Below are positions 54,941-63,803 of a stretch of DNA of 64,000 nt, one piece after another. The first letter of the stretch is position 1. The number at the start of each line of letters is the position of its first letter. This DNA is from Colwellia sp. Arc7-635 (lineage in GTDB: Bacteria; Pseudomonadota; Gammaproteobacteria; Enterobacterales; Alteromonadaceae), in assembly GCF_003971255.1 (NCBI RefSeq), contig NZ_CP034660.1:2604001-2668000 (forward strand), written 5' to 3'. The notes under the pieces were generated by a model. That model was not told the origin of the DNA and made no database searches. It was given only the letters and a program-made list of their open reading frames with translations. A program made the position numbers and the translations under genes.

Positions 54941-56368
54941 ATGAAAAAATTCATTCCTACATTATTAACTAGCCTATTGGTCATGTCATGTAGCCAATTA
55001 CAAGCTGACACTAGCACGCAAGCAAGTACGGTTATTGCTGATGCCGTGGCCGTTAGTGCGCCACAAAATATTATTATGATCGTTGGCGATGGTATGGGCC
55101 CTGCCTATACTAGCGCTTATCGCTATTTTCACGACAATCCAAACACCGACGTTATTGAAGAAACGGTATTTGACCGTCACCTCGTTGGTATGAGCAGTAC
55201 TTATCCTGCTCGCATTTCTGGCTACGTTACTGACTCTGCTGCAGGTGCTACGGCACTTGCTACAGCGACTAAGTCTTATAATGGTGCTATCGCTGTTGAT
55301 GTGAATAAGCAACCGGTTGAATCAGTATTGGTTTGGGCTAAAAAACAAGGTAAAAAAACCGGTATGGTTGTGACTTCACAAATCAACCATGCAACGCCTG
55401 CTTCTTATTTAGCACATAATGAAAGTCGTAATAATTACAATGAAATTGCTGATAACTTCCTGCAAGATGCTGACAATATTGACTTAATGTTTGGTGGCGG
55501 TTGGCAATATTTCATCCGTAAAGACGTCAACCTTGTTGATGGTTTTAAAGCGAAAGGTTTTAACTATATTGATAGCTATGACCAACTTGAACAGCTAAAA
55601 AACGGTGAAAAAGCGCTTGGTTTATTCGCTGATAAAGGCTTACCTTGGGCGCTTGATGATACTAACCCACATCGTCTGTCAGCTATGACAAAAACCGCTA
55701 TCGCCCAGCTAGAAAATGAACAAGGCTTTTTTATGCTCGTCGAAGCAAGTCAAGTTGACTGGGGTGGACACGGTAATGATATCGCAGCAGCAATGGCTGA
55801 AATGGACGACTTAGCAAAAACACTTGAGTACCTTGAAAGCTACATCGCTAAAAACCCAAATACCTTGGTCGTGCTAACCGCAGATCACAGTACTGGTGGT
55901 TTTACTATAGGTAAAGATGGCGACTACTTATGGCAACCTGACGTTTTACGCAACATGATCATGTCGCCTGAAACTATCGGTAACACATTAGCAAAAGAGA
56001 AAATCGTTAAAGCTAATGTCAGTAAAATGCTTAATTTTATGATCACTGATGTTGAGTTTGATACTTTAAAAGTCGATAAAGTGAAAGCTCAAAAAGCATT
56101 GGTTGAATATAATGCCTTAAGTACTGTAGCGAAAAAACAAGCGCGTAAGCCATCATTAAATAAAGCGATGCACTTAAGTGTTAATCACATTATCGACCAA
56201 CGTACTGTCACTGGTTGGACGACATTTGGTCATACCGGTGTTGATGTACCTGTGTTCGCTATGGGCAAGCAAAAAGAGCTGTTCCAAGGTTTAAGCGATA
56301 ACACTGAAATTTCTGAAAAGATTTTTCATCTGCTAGGTAAAAATAAGCTGAGTAACAACATGTTTTAA
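54941..56368 (+). CDS. Secreted alkaline phosphatase
   Basis: 475-residue alkaline phosphatase of the PhoA superfamily. Metal-binding IIMIVGDGMG begins near residue 44, the nucleophile is the Ser of VTDSAAGATA (about residue 99), and further metal ligands lie in EASQVDWGGHGND, VVLTADHSTGGF and GWTTFGHTG. The N-terminus has a signal with a possible lipobox (LLVMSC, Cys17) as well as a possible AxA-type cleavage site, so it may be lipid-anchored. ATG at 54941 chosen over GTG at 54929. It would strip phosphate from nucleotides before nucleoside import. Confidence 0.93.
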   Translation: MKKFIPTLLTSLLVMSCSQLQADTSTQASTVIADAVAVSAPQNIIMIVGDGMGPAYTSAYRYFHDNPNTDVIEETVFDRHLVGMSSTYPARISGYVTDSAAGATALATATKSYNGAIAVDVNKQPVESVLVWAKKQGKKTGMVVTSQINHATPASYLAHNESRNNYNEIADNFLQDADNIDLMFGGGWQYFIRKDVNLVDGFKAKGFNYIDSYDQLEQLKNGEKALGLFADKGLPWALDDTNPHRLSAMTKTAIAQLENEQGFFMLVEASQVDWGGHGNDIAAAMAEMDDLAKTLEYLESYIAKNPNTLVVLTADHSTGGFTIGKDGDYLWQPDVLRNMIMSPETIGNTLAKEKIVKANVSKMLNFMITDVEFDTLKVDKVKAQKALVEYNALSTVAKKQARKPSLNKAMHLSVNHIIDQRTVTGWTTFGHTGVDVPVFAMGKQKELFQGLSDNTEISEKIFHLLGKNKLSNNMF

Positions 56369-56383
56369 GTTGTAGTTCAGCAT

Positions 56384-56423
56384 AAAAATGCCGAGTAATT
56401 TAATTATTACTCGGCATTTTTTT
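56384..56423 (+). terminator. Strong terminator after alkaline phosphatase
   Basis: Arms AAAAATGCCGAGTAAT / ATTACTCGGCATTTTT, 16-bp perfect stem, 16 bp after the stop. Ends the rutR-phosphatase unit. Confidence 0.92.
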
Positions 56424-56508
56424 ATTAATAAGCTGTGCTAATCGTCAATGGCTGCGCTAGGTAACCTATCTGCTATTCAGTTAAATACACACATACAGGG
56501 CTGAATAA

Positions 56509-56716
56509 TACCAAATGTAATAAGTTATTGATCAATTTTAAGCGCGGATAAATGGTTCAAGAACAAAGCGCTTGATTGATTCTTACATGGATGTAAGTCA
56601 TTAGCGCAATGCAGGAGCATATTGCCGAGTAATAGCCGGCGTGTGTGATTGAAAGCAACGCAGTTATTGACGATTTAAACCGCCTTAAAAAGATCGATTG
56701 CTTATTTCAATTGCTA
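56509..56716. repeat. 208-bp interspersed repeat, copy 2 (MITE-like)
   Basis: Same orientation as the copy at 4317-4524, equal in length with 7 substitutions. It lies just after the terminator of the phosphatase operon and ends 6 bp before the metC stop codon. The flanking bases are TAA on both sides of this copy, which could be a short target duplication, though copy 1 does not show it clearly. Confidence 0.85.
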
Positions 56717-56722
56717 TAACGA

Positions 56723-57904
56723 TTACTGCGCTTTTAATACCGCATTAAAGCGTTCAAAACCTAATGTTAAGTCATCAATTAAATCATCGACATTTTCCAA
56801 ACCCACATGTAAACGAATTAAAGGAAATTGATAAGGCCAAGTAGTCGCCGTTCGCATATTTTTAACGCTTGAAATACCTAAAATAAGACTTTCAAAACCG
56901 CCCCACGAGTAACCCATTTTAAAATGCTCCATACCATCTAAAAATGCAGTTAACGCCGCTTGATTACCTTTATTGAGCACAAAAGAAAATAAGCCGTTTG
57001 AGCCAGTAAAATCACGTTGAAAGATCTCATGTCCCGGGCAAGATGGTAAAGCCGGATGCAAAATAGTTTCAACTTCTGGTCGCGTAGATAACCAATTCGC
57101 AATTTTCAAGGCACTGGTTTGATGTTGTTGCAAGCGCACACTTAAGGTTCTAATACCGCGCATTGCCAGATATAAATCATCAGGAGAGGTACATTGGCCC
57201 ATAATATAACTACTTTCACGCAATTGTGGCCAATGCTCTTCATTCGCCGTTGCTGTACCTAACATCACATCTGAGTGGCCAACAATATATTTTGTTGCCG
57301 CTTGTATTGAAATATCAACGCCAAAATCAAAGGGTTGAAAATTAACGCCCGCTGACCAAGTATTATCCAACATCACGACACAATCATGACGGTGAGCAAC
57401 TTCGGCTATCGCAGGAACATCTTGAACTTCCATTGTAATTGAACCGGGTGATTCAAGAAAAACCACGCGAGTGTTTGGTTTAATTAACGCTTCAATACCT
57501 TTACCGATAAGGGGATCGTAATAGGTGGTTTCGATACCCAACTTCGTTAATATTTTATCGCAATAGTCACGTGTGGGTTCATAGGCATTATCCACCATCA
57601 ATATATGATCGCCCGTTTTAACAAACGCTAATATCGCATTGGTGATTGCAGCAGTACCTGATGGATAAATAGCACAACCCGCACCACCTTCAAGCTCTGT
57701 CATTGCGTCACTAAACGCAAAAGAAGTTGAGGTACCGCGACGACCATAAAACAGCACTTGGTTAGTTTTATTTGCTGTGGCATGTTTCATTTCTTTAACT
57801 GAATTAAAGACCACTGTCGAAGCACGTTCAACCGGTGGATTAACAACACCGCGAGTCCATTGGCTTTTGCGACCGGCATTTATGAGTTTTGTTTCTTTTT
57901 TCAT
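56723..57904 (-). CDS. metC: Cystathionine beta-lyase (MetC), PLP enzyme
   Basis: Cys/Met-metabolism PLP enzyme that cleaves cystathionine to homocysteine, pyruvate and ammonia. 393 residues from the ATG at 57904 (the frame also reaches a TTG at 57928). Typical segments are NPPVERASTVVF, the PLP site with Lys in SIQAATKYIVGHSDVMLG, and YSWGGFESLI near the C-terminus, the MetC-specific pattern. Alone between the repeat and polB. Confidence 0.93.
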   Translation of the reverse strand: MKKETKLINAGRKSQWTRGVVNPPVERASTVVFNSVKEMKHATANKTNQVLFYGRRGTSTSFAFSDAMTELEGGAGCAIYPSGTAAITNAILAFVKTGDHILMVDNAYEPTRDYCDKILTKLGIETTYYDPLIGKGIEALIKPNTRVVFLESPGSITMEVQDVPAIAEVAHRHDCVVMLDNTWSAGVNFQPFDFGVDISIQAATKYIVGHSDVMLGTATANEEHWPQLRESSYIMGQCTSPDDLYLAMRGIRTLSVRLQQHQTSALKIANWLSTRPEVETILHPALPSCPGHEIFQRDFTGSNGLFSFVLNKGNQAALTAFLDGMEHFKMGYSWGGFESLILGISSVKNMRTATTWPYQFPLIRLHVGLENVDDLIDDLTLGFERFNAVLKAQ

Positions 57905-58093
57905 CTCTAAGTTACATCCCACAGTCAATATTGAATTATAGCTATCTAGCCATCTATAATATTTATAGCTTGAATCAAGATAAGAAGCACGCTTTATTTT
58001 GTCATACCATAGACATAAGCAGTATTAGCTTTTAAATTTGCTCTGATGACGTTAGATTTCAGCGATATTTTGAGCTTACTTAAATCAATGCTT

Positions 58094-60691
58094 TTATAAA
58101 TCAAACAAGTTCATCTGGGCATTCGTGATTTCATCAAAGCTAGTATTAATAAAAGGCAAAATTGCATCGGCAACGGCCAATAATTGTCGGTCAATATACA
58201 ACTGATAATCTAGCGCAGCGGTTTGATAACCTTTAGGTTGTGGACCACTGGTGGTCATCACGTATTCAATCCAACCTTTATTTTGATATTTTAACGGTTT
58301 GCCCTGCTCTTTATTAATGTCATCCGCTAATCGGGCTGCACGCACATGTGGCGGCACATTCTTCACATAAAGGTCTAATTTACGGCGTAATCGTTTACGA
58401 TAAACCAAAAGCTCATCATGTTCGCCTGCTAGCGTTTGTGCGACAATTTGTTTGATATATTCAGCGACAGGCTCATCATTAAAGATCATATGATACAACT
58501 TACGCTGAAACTGCTTCGCTAACTCCGTCCAATCTGTGCGCACACTTTCTAAGCCTTTAAAAATTAACTGTTGTTCTTCACCTTTTTGCACAAGTCCTGC
58601 ATAACGTTTCTTTGTACCCACATCTTGGCCGCGCACAGTTGGCATTAAAAATTTACTAAAGTGAGTTTCAAATTCAATTTCAAGTTCGCTGTAGATATTA
58701 AACTGCTCTTGTAATAATGTTTGCCAGCGCTGATTAATAAAATCTTGTAGGGTTTTCCCAAGCGCCTGGCTATTCTGCGCACTTTGCTCATCACCAACAT
58801 GAACAAATATTGAATCCGTATCACCGTAAATAACCTGATACCCCTTATCTTCAATCCATGCTTTGGTGGTTTTTAAAATACTGTGGCTACGCTTAGTAAT
58901 AGAGCCAGATAAACGCGGATCAAAAAATCGACAGCCAGTTGAACCCAAAATGCCATAAAACGAGTTCATGATAATTTTTATTGCTTGTGACAGCGCCGCG
59001 TTTTTTTCTTCTTTTGCCTTATCTCGCTCTTTCCAAAGTTCAGTGATAATACCGGGTAAAAAATGGTGTTCTCTTGAAAAATAAGCACCATCAAAACCTT
59101 CAATTGCGGTTTCAGGTGATTTTAAACCTTCAATTAAGCCCATAGGGTCAATGTTAAAACTGCGAATAATACTCGGGTATAGACTTTTAAAATCTAATAC
59201 CAATACATTTTGATAAAGCCCAGGAGTCGAGTCCATCACAAAGCCACCAGGTGATTCAAAACCTTGGTCGCCATCGCCCATGTTTGGCGCAACATAACCA
59301 CTGCGATGTAATTTCGGTAGATACAAATTAATAAAAGCGGCCACCGAGCCGCCCACCCGATCAATAGCTAACCCCGTTAATTGTGCCCTGAGCATGGCAA
59401 ACTCTAACAGTTGTGTATGCTGAAAAATTAACAGCACTAACCGGCAATCTTCTAAGTTGTAGCGCGCTAATGCCGTTTTATCATGATGAAAGTTATCGGT
59501 AATTTCTTGAATACGATTATCGACATCATCTACTTTTTTACCCATACCTAATAGCGTATTAGCAACGTTATCGAGTGAAAAGCTAGGGAAGTTGTAAGTC
59601 GCTGTTTTCAGTAAATCGATACCATCGAGCACCACACGACCATTAATTTCAATAAATTGCTGCTCACTGGCTTTATTTTTATGCCAATAAGGCACATTAC
59701 CGTCTCGACCAAGCGTAAATTTAATACCATGTAAATCAAAACGTTTTTGTAGTAAATCGAAATCAAAATTGACCACATTCCAGCCAATGATAATATCCGG
59801 ATCGTGCTGGGTAAACCAAGTTAATAAACTGAGCAGTAACTGTCGTTCATCAGCTTGCCAAACAATGTCAATATTATTGTCAATATCGCTATCGCTGCCA
59901 ATATCATTATTGCCGTCATGCTCGCCATTGTCTTTTCTAGTACAATGACTAATTCCTGCGCCATCGTTATCTTGCACCCTTTCGTCGGCATGTTTACTGT
60001 CATCGGCATGCTTGTTCGCCGCGCTATTCTTTCTTTCGACTTCTCGTACTATTTCTTGCTCATTGGCAATCATTAACACTTGCTGACACTTTTCACTGTA
60101 CAAACCAATCGAGTACAACTCACCTGACATAGCACATTCAATATCTAGCGATACCGTAGATAATACAATATCGCGTTGTTGTTCTTTATCAATACGCTTG
60201 CATTTCACTTGCTCAAAACGGCGATAATCATTGGCTAATGCTAAAGCCGTTTGTTGACCATCAAAAGTGATATCCGCGGTGATAAAGCGTTCCATTAAAA
60301 AGCGATCATCAGGGCGAATATCGTCTTCATAGCACTTAATACCCCGTTGTTTCAGTGCTTCTCTTGCTTGATAAAAATCACGCATGGTTAAAAAGTAAAT
60401 CGCAAAAACCTTCACCTGATTAAATGCTTTCAGTGCCACGGGTTTCATTTCGTCAACATGAATACTCTGCTGATGTAGAATAGCTTTTGCATTGTCAGCA
60501 GCAACATCTTCAACAAAAAAAACCGCCCGTTCGTTAGCAATAATTAACTGCGTCGGACCCTGCGGCGTTTTTAACCATAAAGTAATTTCAATATGATTAT
60601 TACGATCTCTAGCGCTTCTGGTTAAAAGAAAACCACGTTTAGCATCAGATATTTTTGCTGTTAGCGATAATTGTTCAGGAGAAAGTTGCAT
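58094..60691 (-). CDS. polB: DNA polymerase II (family B), with low-complexity insertion
   Basis: SOS-induced family B polymerase used in lesion bypass and repair. 865 residues against 783 in E. coli. Exonuclease motifs SLDIECAMSGE and GWNVVNFDFDLL and polymerase motifs LDFKSLYPSIIRSF, NSFYGILGSTGCRF and YGDTDSIFVHV are intact. The extra length is mainly an Asp/Asn/His-rich segment at about residues 216-276 (59864-60046) inside the exonuclease domain. It diverges from dinG across 83 bp that hold a LexA box. Confidence 0.96.
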   Translation of the reverse strand: MQLSPEQLSLTAKISDAKRGFLLTRSARDRNNHIEITLWLKTPQGPTQLIIANERAVFFVEDVAADNAKAILHQQSIHVDEMKPVALKAFNQVKVFAIYFLTMRDFYQAREALKQRGIKCYEDDIRPDDRFLMERFITADITFDGQQTALALANDYRRFEQVKCKRIDKEQQRDIVLSTVSLDIECAMSGELYSIGLYSEKCQQVLMIANEQEIVREVERKNSAANKHADDSKHADERVQDNDGAGISHCTRKDNGEHDGNNDIGSDSDIDNNIDIVWQADERQLLLSLLTWFTQHDPDIIIGWNVVNFDFDLLQKRFDLHGIKFTLGRDGNVPYWHKNKASEQQFIEINGRVVLDGIDLLKTATYNFPSFSLDNVANTLLGMGKKVDDVDNRIQEITDNFHHDKTALARYNLEDCRLVLLIFQHTQLLEFAMLRAQLTGLAIDRVGGSVAAFINLYLPKLHRSGYVAPNMGDGDQGFESPGGFVMDSTPGLYQNVLVLDFKSLYPSIIRSFNIDPMGLIEGLKSPETAIEGFDGAYFSREHHFLPGIITELWKERDKAKEEKNAALSQAIKIIMNSFYGILGSTGCRFFDPRLSGSITKRSHSILKTTKAWIEDKGYQVIYGDTDSIFVHVGDEQSAQNSQALGKTLQDFINQRWQTLLQEQFNIYSELEIEFETHFSKFLMPTVRGQDVGTKKRYAGLVQKGEEQQLIFKGLESVRTDWTELAKQFQRKLYHMIFNDEPVAEYIKQIVAQTLAGEHDELLVYRKRLRRKLDLYVKNVPPHVRAARLADDINKEQGKPLKYQNKGWIEYVMTTSGPQPKGYQTAALDYQLYIDRQLLAVADAILPFINTSFDEITNAQMNLFDL

Positions 60692-60717
60692 TAAGGGTTC
60701 TAATTCTTCATAACAAA

Positions 60718-60733
60718 CTGTTAATATATACAG
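60718..60733. promoter_or_regulatory. LexA (SOS) box shared by polB and dinG
   Basis: CTGT-TAATATAT-ACAG, a perfect match to the gammaproteobacterial CTGT-N8-ACAG LexA core. It lies in the 83-bp divergent gap, 27 bp from polB and 42 bp from dinG start codons. Confidence 0.9.
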
Positions 60734-60774
60734 CAGTGTAAATCATCTATTGTCGATAGGAAACTACAGCCGCG

Positions 60775-62889
60775 ATGTTAAGCGATAAAATTAAACAAGT
60801 GATCAGAACGTCCTATAAGGCCATAGGTGAAAACCTAACCAACTTTAACCCGCGCAAGCAACAAACCTTTTTGATTGCCGAAATTGCTAAAACACTAGCG
60901 GGTGATTACGACAAAGTACGCAAAATAATAACCATTGAAGCAGGCACAGGTACAGGTAAATCATTGGCTTATTCACTTGGCTCAATTCCTCTGGCCTTAA
61001 GTCGTAATAAAAAAGTCTGTATTGCCACCGCTACTGTCGCTTTACAAGAGCAATTAGTGGATAAAGATCTGCCTTTTCTGAAAAAGCATAGCGGCTTAAA
61101 TTTTAGTTTTACGCTAGCAAAAGGCCGACAACGTTATGTTTGTCGACAAAAACTTGCCCTAGCCGTTGCCAATGACGATGGCCCACAAGCCGGTTTTACC
61201 TTCGCAGAAAAACCGCAAGCCAGTGACATTCGCACCTTAAATAAAATGCATAAAGCGCTGAATGATAACAGCTGGCCGGGCGATATTGACGCTTGGCCAG
61301 AGCCTGTTAATCATCATATTTGGCAACAAATACAAGCCGATAAACATAGTTGCCTAAAACATTTATCAGACCATACCCATTGTCCATTCCACAAAGCTCG
61401 AGAGAGCATGGAAGCGGCTGATGTGTTAGTGGTTAATCACAGTTTGTTATTAGCTGATTTAGAACTAGGTGGTGGTAAAATACTTCCCTCACCAGAAGAC
61501 ACCTTTTATATTATTGATGAAGCCCATCATTTACCCAAAGTAACACGTGATCACTCCAGCGCTAACCTCACGCTCAGAGGAGCAATCGACTGGTTAGGTA
61601 AATTACCGGAAACGGGTGATAAAATAGCAAAATTAGTTAAATCGAATAGCGCAATATCGCCATCAATAAAATTAGCTGATGATTGCCAAGATATTTTGGC
61701 TGACATGCAAAAAGTATTGAGCTTTGTTGACAATAATCGCAGCCTTTATTTTCAGCAAGCTGCAGAGAGCAATTCATACAAACAGATGCAAAATCAAACA
61801 CCACTGTATCGCTTTGAAAACGGCATTGTTCCAAATACATTAAAAGAATGGGCTGCTGATTTAACCGACAGCTCTAAAAAATGTTTAGCACATTTAAACA
61901 AGCTTTATAATATGCTGATGGAATCAGTTAAAGACGGCGATACGCAAATGTATTTAGCCGAACCTTTACTGGCCGAATCGGGCTTTATGATCCAGCGCTT
62001 AGAAAACTTTAACTCGCTATGGCAAATGTACGCCAAAACCGATAATGAAAAAGGCGCGCCAATGGCTCGTTGGTTAGAGCAAGTTGAAGGTAAGCGCAGT
62101 GACTATCTTATTAGTGGCTCGCCAATTGAAGTCGGTTTTACTCTCGAAGACATGCTTTGGTCTAAATGTGAAGGTGCGGTGCTATGTTCAGCCACTATTT
62201 TGGCATTGAACTCTTTTGAGCATTTTCGTCGACAAGCCGGTTTAAGAACCGATGACGGTAGCCAATATCAAAAAGTTGACTCACCTTTTGATTATCAAAA
62301 CAATGCGCAGCTTATTGTACCTAAAATGCAATACGAGCCTAGCGCCGATCAGTTCACCGATGAATTAATTGCAAAGTTACCCGAGCAAATAAAACGCGGT
62401 AAAGCCACCCTAGTGCTATTTTCATCCTACTGGCAAATGGATAAAGTGGTTACTGCTCTACGCGAAAAAACCGAACTGAGCATTTTGGTACAAGGTGAAC
62501 AATCTAGACAAAAAATTATCGAAACCCACAAAGCACTTTGTGACAAAAAAGAAGACAGTATTATTTTTGGTACGCAAAGTTTTTCTGAAGGTTTAGATTT
62601 ACCAGGCGACTACCTCACCAATGTTATTATCACTAAATTGCCTTTTTCAGTACCATCATCGCCAGTTGAAGAAGCACAAGCAGAGTATATTACGGCAAAA
62701 GGTGGTAACCCATTTATGTCTATTTCAGTGCCTGAAACCTCGAAAAAACTGATCCAAGCGACGGGTCGCTTATTGAGAAATGAAAAAGATTACGGCGTGA
62801 TCACCTTAATGGATAGGCGCGTGGTTAATAAGCGTTACGGAAAAGATTTATTGAACTCTCTGCCACCATTTAAACGCATCATTGAATAA
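60775..62889 (+). CDS. dinG: ATP-dependent DNA helicase DinG
   Basis: XPD-like superfamily 2 helicase that resolves R-loops and damaged forks. 704 residues, with Walker A IEAGTGTGKS (about 54-63), DEAH-type YIIDEAHHLPK, and C-terminal motifs FGTQSFSEGLDLPGD and QATGRLLRNEKDYG. Cysteines at about 123, 193 and 203 lie where the iron-sulfur cluster should be; the fourth expected Cys appears to be Ser198. It shares a LexA box with polB. Confidence 0.94.
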   Translation: MLSDKIKQVIRTSYKAIGENLTNFNPRKQQTFLIAEIAKTLAGDYDKVRKIITIEAGTGTGKSLAYSLGSIPLALSRNKKVCIATATVALQEQLVDKDLPFLKKHSGLNFSFTLAKGRQRYVCRQKLALAVANDDGPQAGFTFAEKPQASDIRTLNKMHKALNDNSWPGDIDAWPEPVNHHIWQQIQADKHSCLKHLSDHTHCPFHKARESMEAADVLVVNHSLLLADLELGGGKILPSPEDTFYIIDEAHHLPKVTRDHSSANLTLRGAIDWLGKLPETGDKIAKLVKSNSAISPSIKLADDCQDILADMQKVLSFVDNNRSLYFQQAAESNSYKQMQNQTPLYRFENGIVPNTLKEWAADLTDSSKKCLAHLNKLYNMLMESVKDGDTQMYLAEPLLAESGFMIQRLENFNSLWQMYAKTDNEKGAPMARWLEQVEGKRSDYLISGSPIEVGFTLEDMLWSKCEGAVLCSATILALNSFEHFRRQAGLRTDDGSQYQKVDSPFDYQNNAQLIVPKMQYEPSADQFTDELIAKLPEQIKRGKATLVLFSSYWQMDKVVTALREKTELSILVQGEQSRQKIIETHKALCDKKEDSIIFGTQSFSEGLDLPGDYLTNVIITKLPFSVPSSPVEEAQAEYITAKGGNPFMSISVPETSKKLIQATGRLLRNEKDYGVITLMDRRVVNKRYGKDLLNSLPPFKRIIE

Positions 62890-62951
62890 ATTTTTACCTC
62901 GATCACTTGAGGTAACGCTAACGACGGTGTAATGGTTACTTGATGACTATG

Positions 62952-62973
62952 AGTCAATCAGTCAATCAGTCAA
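62952..62973. repeat. Short tandem repeat, 8-bp unit
   Basis: Unit AGTCAATC repeated about 2.75 times between dinG and the VOC-protein gene. Too short to assign a role. Confidence 0.5.
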
Positions 62974-62994
62974 AGCGAGCTTTACTCATGAGTT

Positions 62995-63369
62995 TTACCT
63001 GTGTTGATCGATAAGAATGACATTGCCATCAGGGTCGGTAAATGAAAAACTTGCTGGCCCTTGCTCACCTTCTACATTTTTATTGTTAACGTCAATTCCT
63101 TGCTGCTCAAGCTTTGTCAGTAATTTTCTAATATCAGTGAAATTTTCAAGTTGTTGAGAATTTTGGTCCCAACCAGGGTTAAAGGTTAATATATTTCCTT
63201 CAAACATACCTTGGAAAAGGCCAATATTAGTGTCACCATTTTTCATCATCAAATAATGCTGCGACATTTCCCCCGCAAAAACACTAAAGCCTAGTTTTTG
63301 ATAAAAGTTGCGAGAAGCTTCTAGGTCTTTTACTGCTAAACTCATTGAAAAACAATCTAATTTCATCAT
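62995..63369 (-). CDS. VOC-family (glyoxalase/bleomycin resistance-like) protein
   Basis: 124-residue single-domain VOC protein with two beta-alpha-beta-beta-beta halves (MSLAVKDLEASRNFYQKLGF, then FSFTDPDGNVILIDQ). The frame opens at 63426, but I place the start at the ATG at 63369, which has AGGA upstream and begins the conserved domain. The metal ligands of true glyoxalase I are not clearly all present, so the function is unknown. Confidence 0.85.
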   Translation of the reverse strand: MMKLDCFSMSLAVKDLEASRNFYQKLGFSVFAGEMSQHYLMMKNGDTNIGLFQGMFEGNILTFNPGWDQNSQQLENFTDIRKLLTKLEQQGIDVNNKNVEGEQGPASFSFTDPDGNVILIDQHR

Positions 63370-63426
63370 TATGTTCCTAAAGGTAGCGGATATATCAGAT
63401 AGCGGTGTCATCAACTTCATTAACAA

Positions 63427-63803
63427 TTCACGCCGAATAAAGTGAATGTAACCAAAAGAGCAATACTCAACTTTTTTTGGCTAGTTAGCGTTAAATAATA
63501 GTCGACATAACTAAATAAAAATCAAATAAAAAATTAAATAAAAAATAAAAAAACAAAAATTATTCCTCTACTCCAATCCAGCGAACTTATCTCCAAAGCC
63601 TAAACTCTGGTTAAGGCGCGTCACTTAAATCAAAGCAATGACAATAAAAATAGTCGGTTATAAAATTGTAATGACATTTAAAAGGCAAAAAAGTTATTCA
63701 GTACTCTGGCGACATAACAAATTTTTAAATACTGAAATTTAACTTTGATTACTCGGTCTCATAACTTAGTTACCAAAACTTTATATTTAATTCAGGAATT
63801 TTT
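63427..63803. other. Gene-free, A-rich intergenic region
   Basis: Contains an A/T-only stretch at about 63510-63562 made of AAATAAAA-like units. No gene or clear hairpin seen. It probably holds the promoter of the downstream gene. Confidence 0.5.

Noticed and set aside
59821-60076. Hydrophobic frames on both strands at the polB insertion
   Set aside because: They arise from the low-complexity Asp/Asn codons of the insertion read in other frames.
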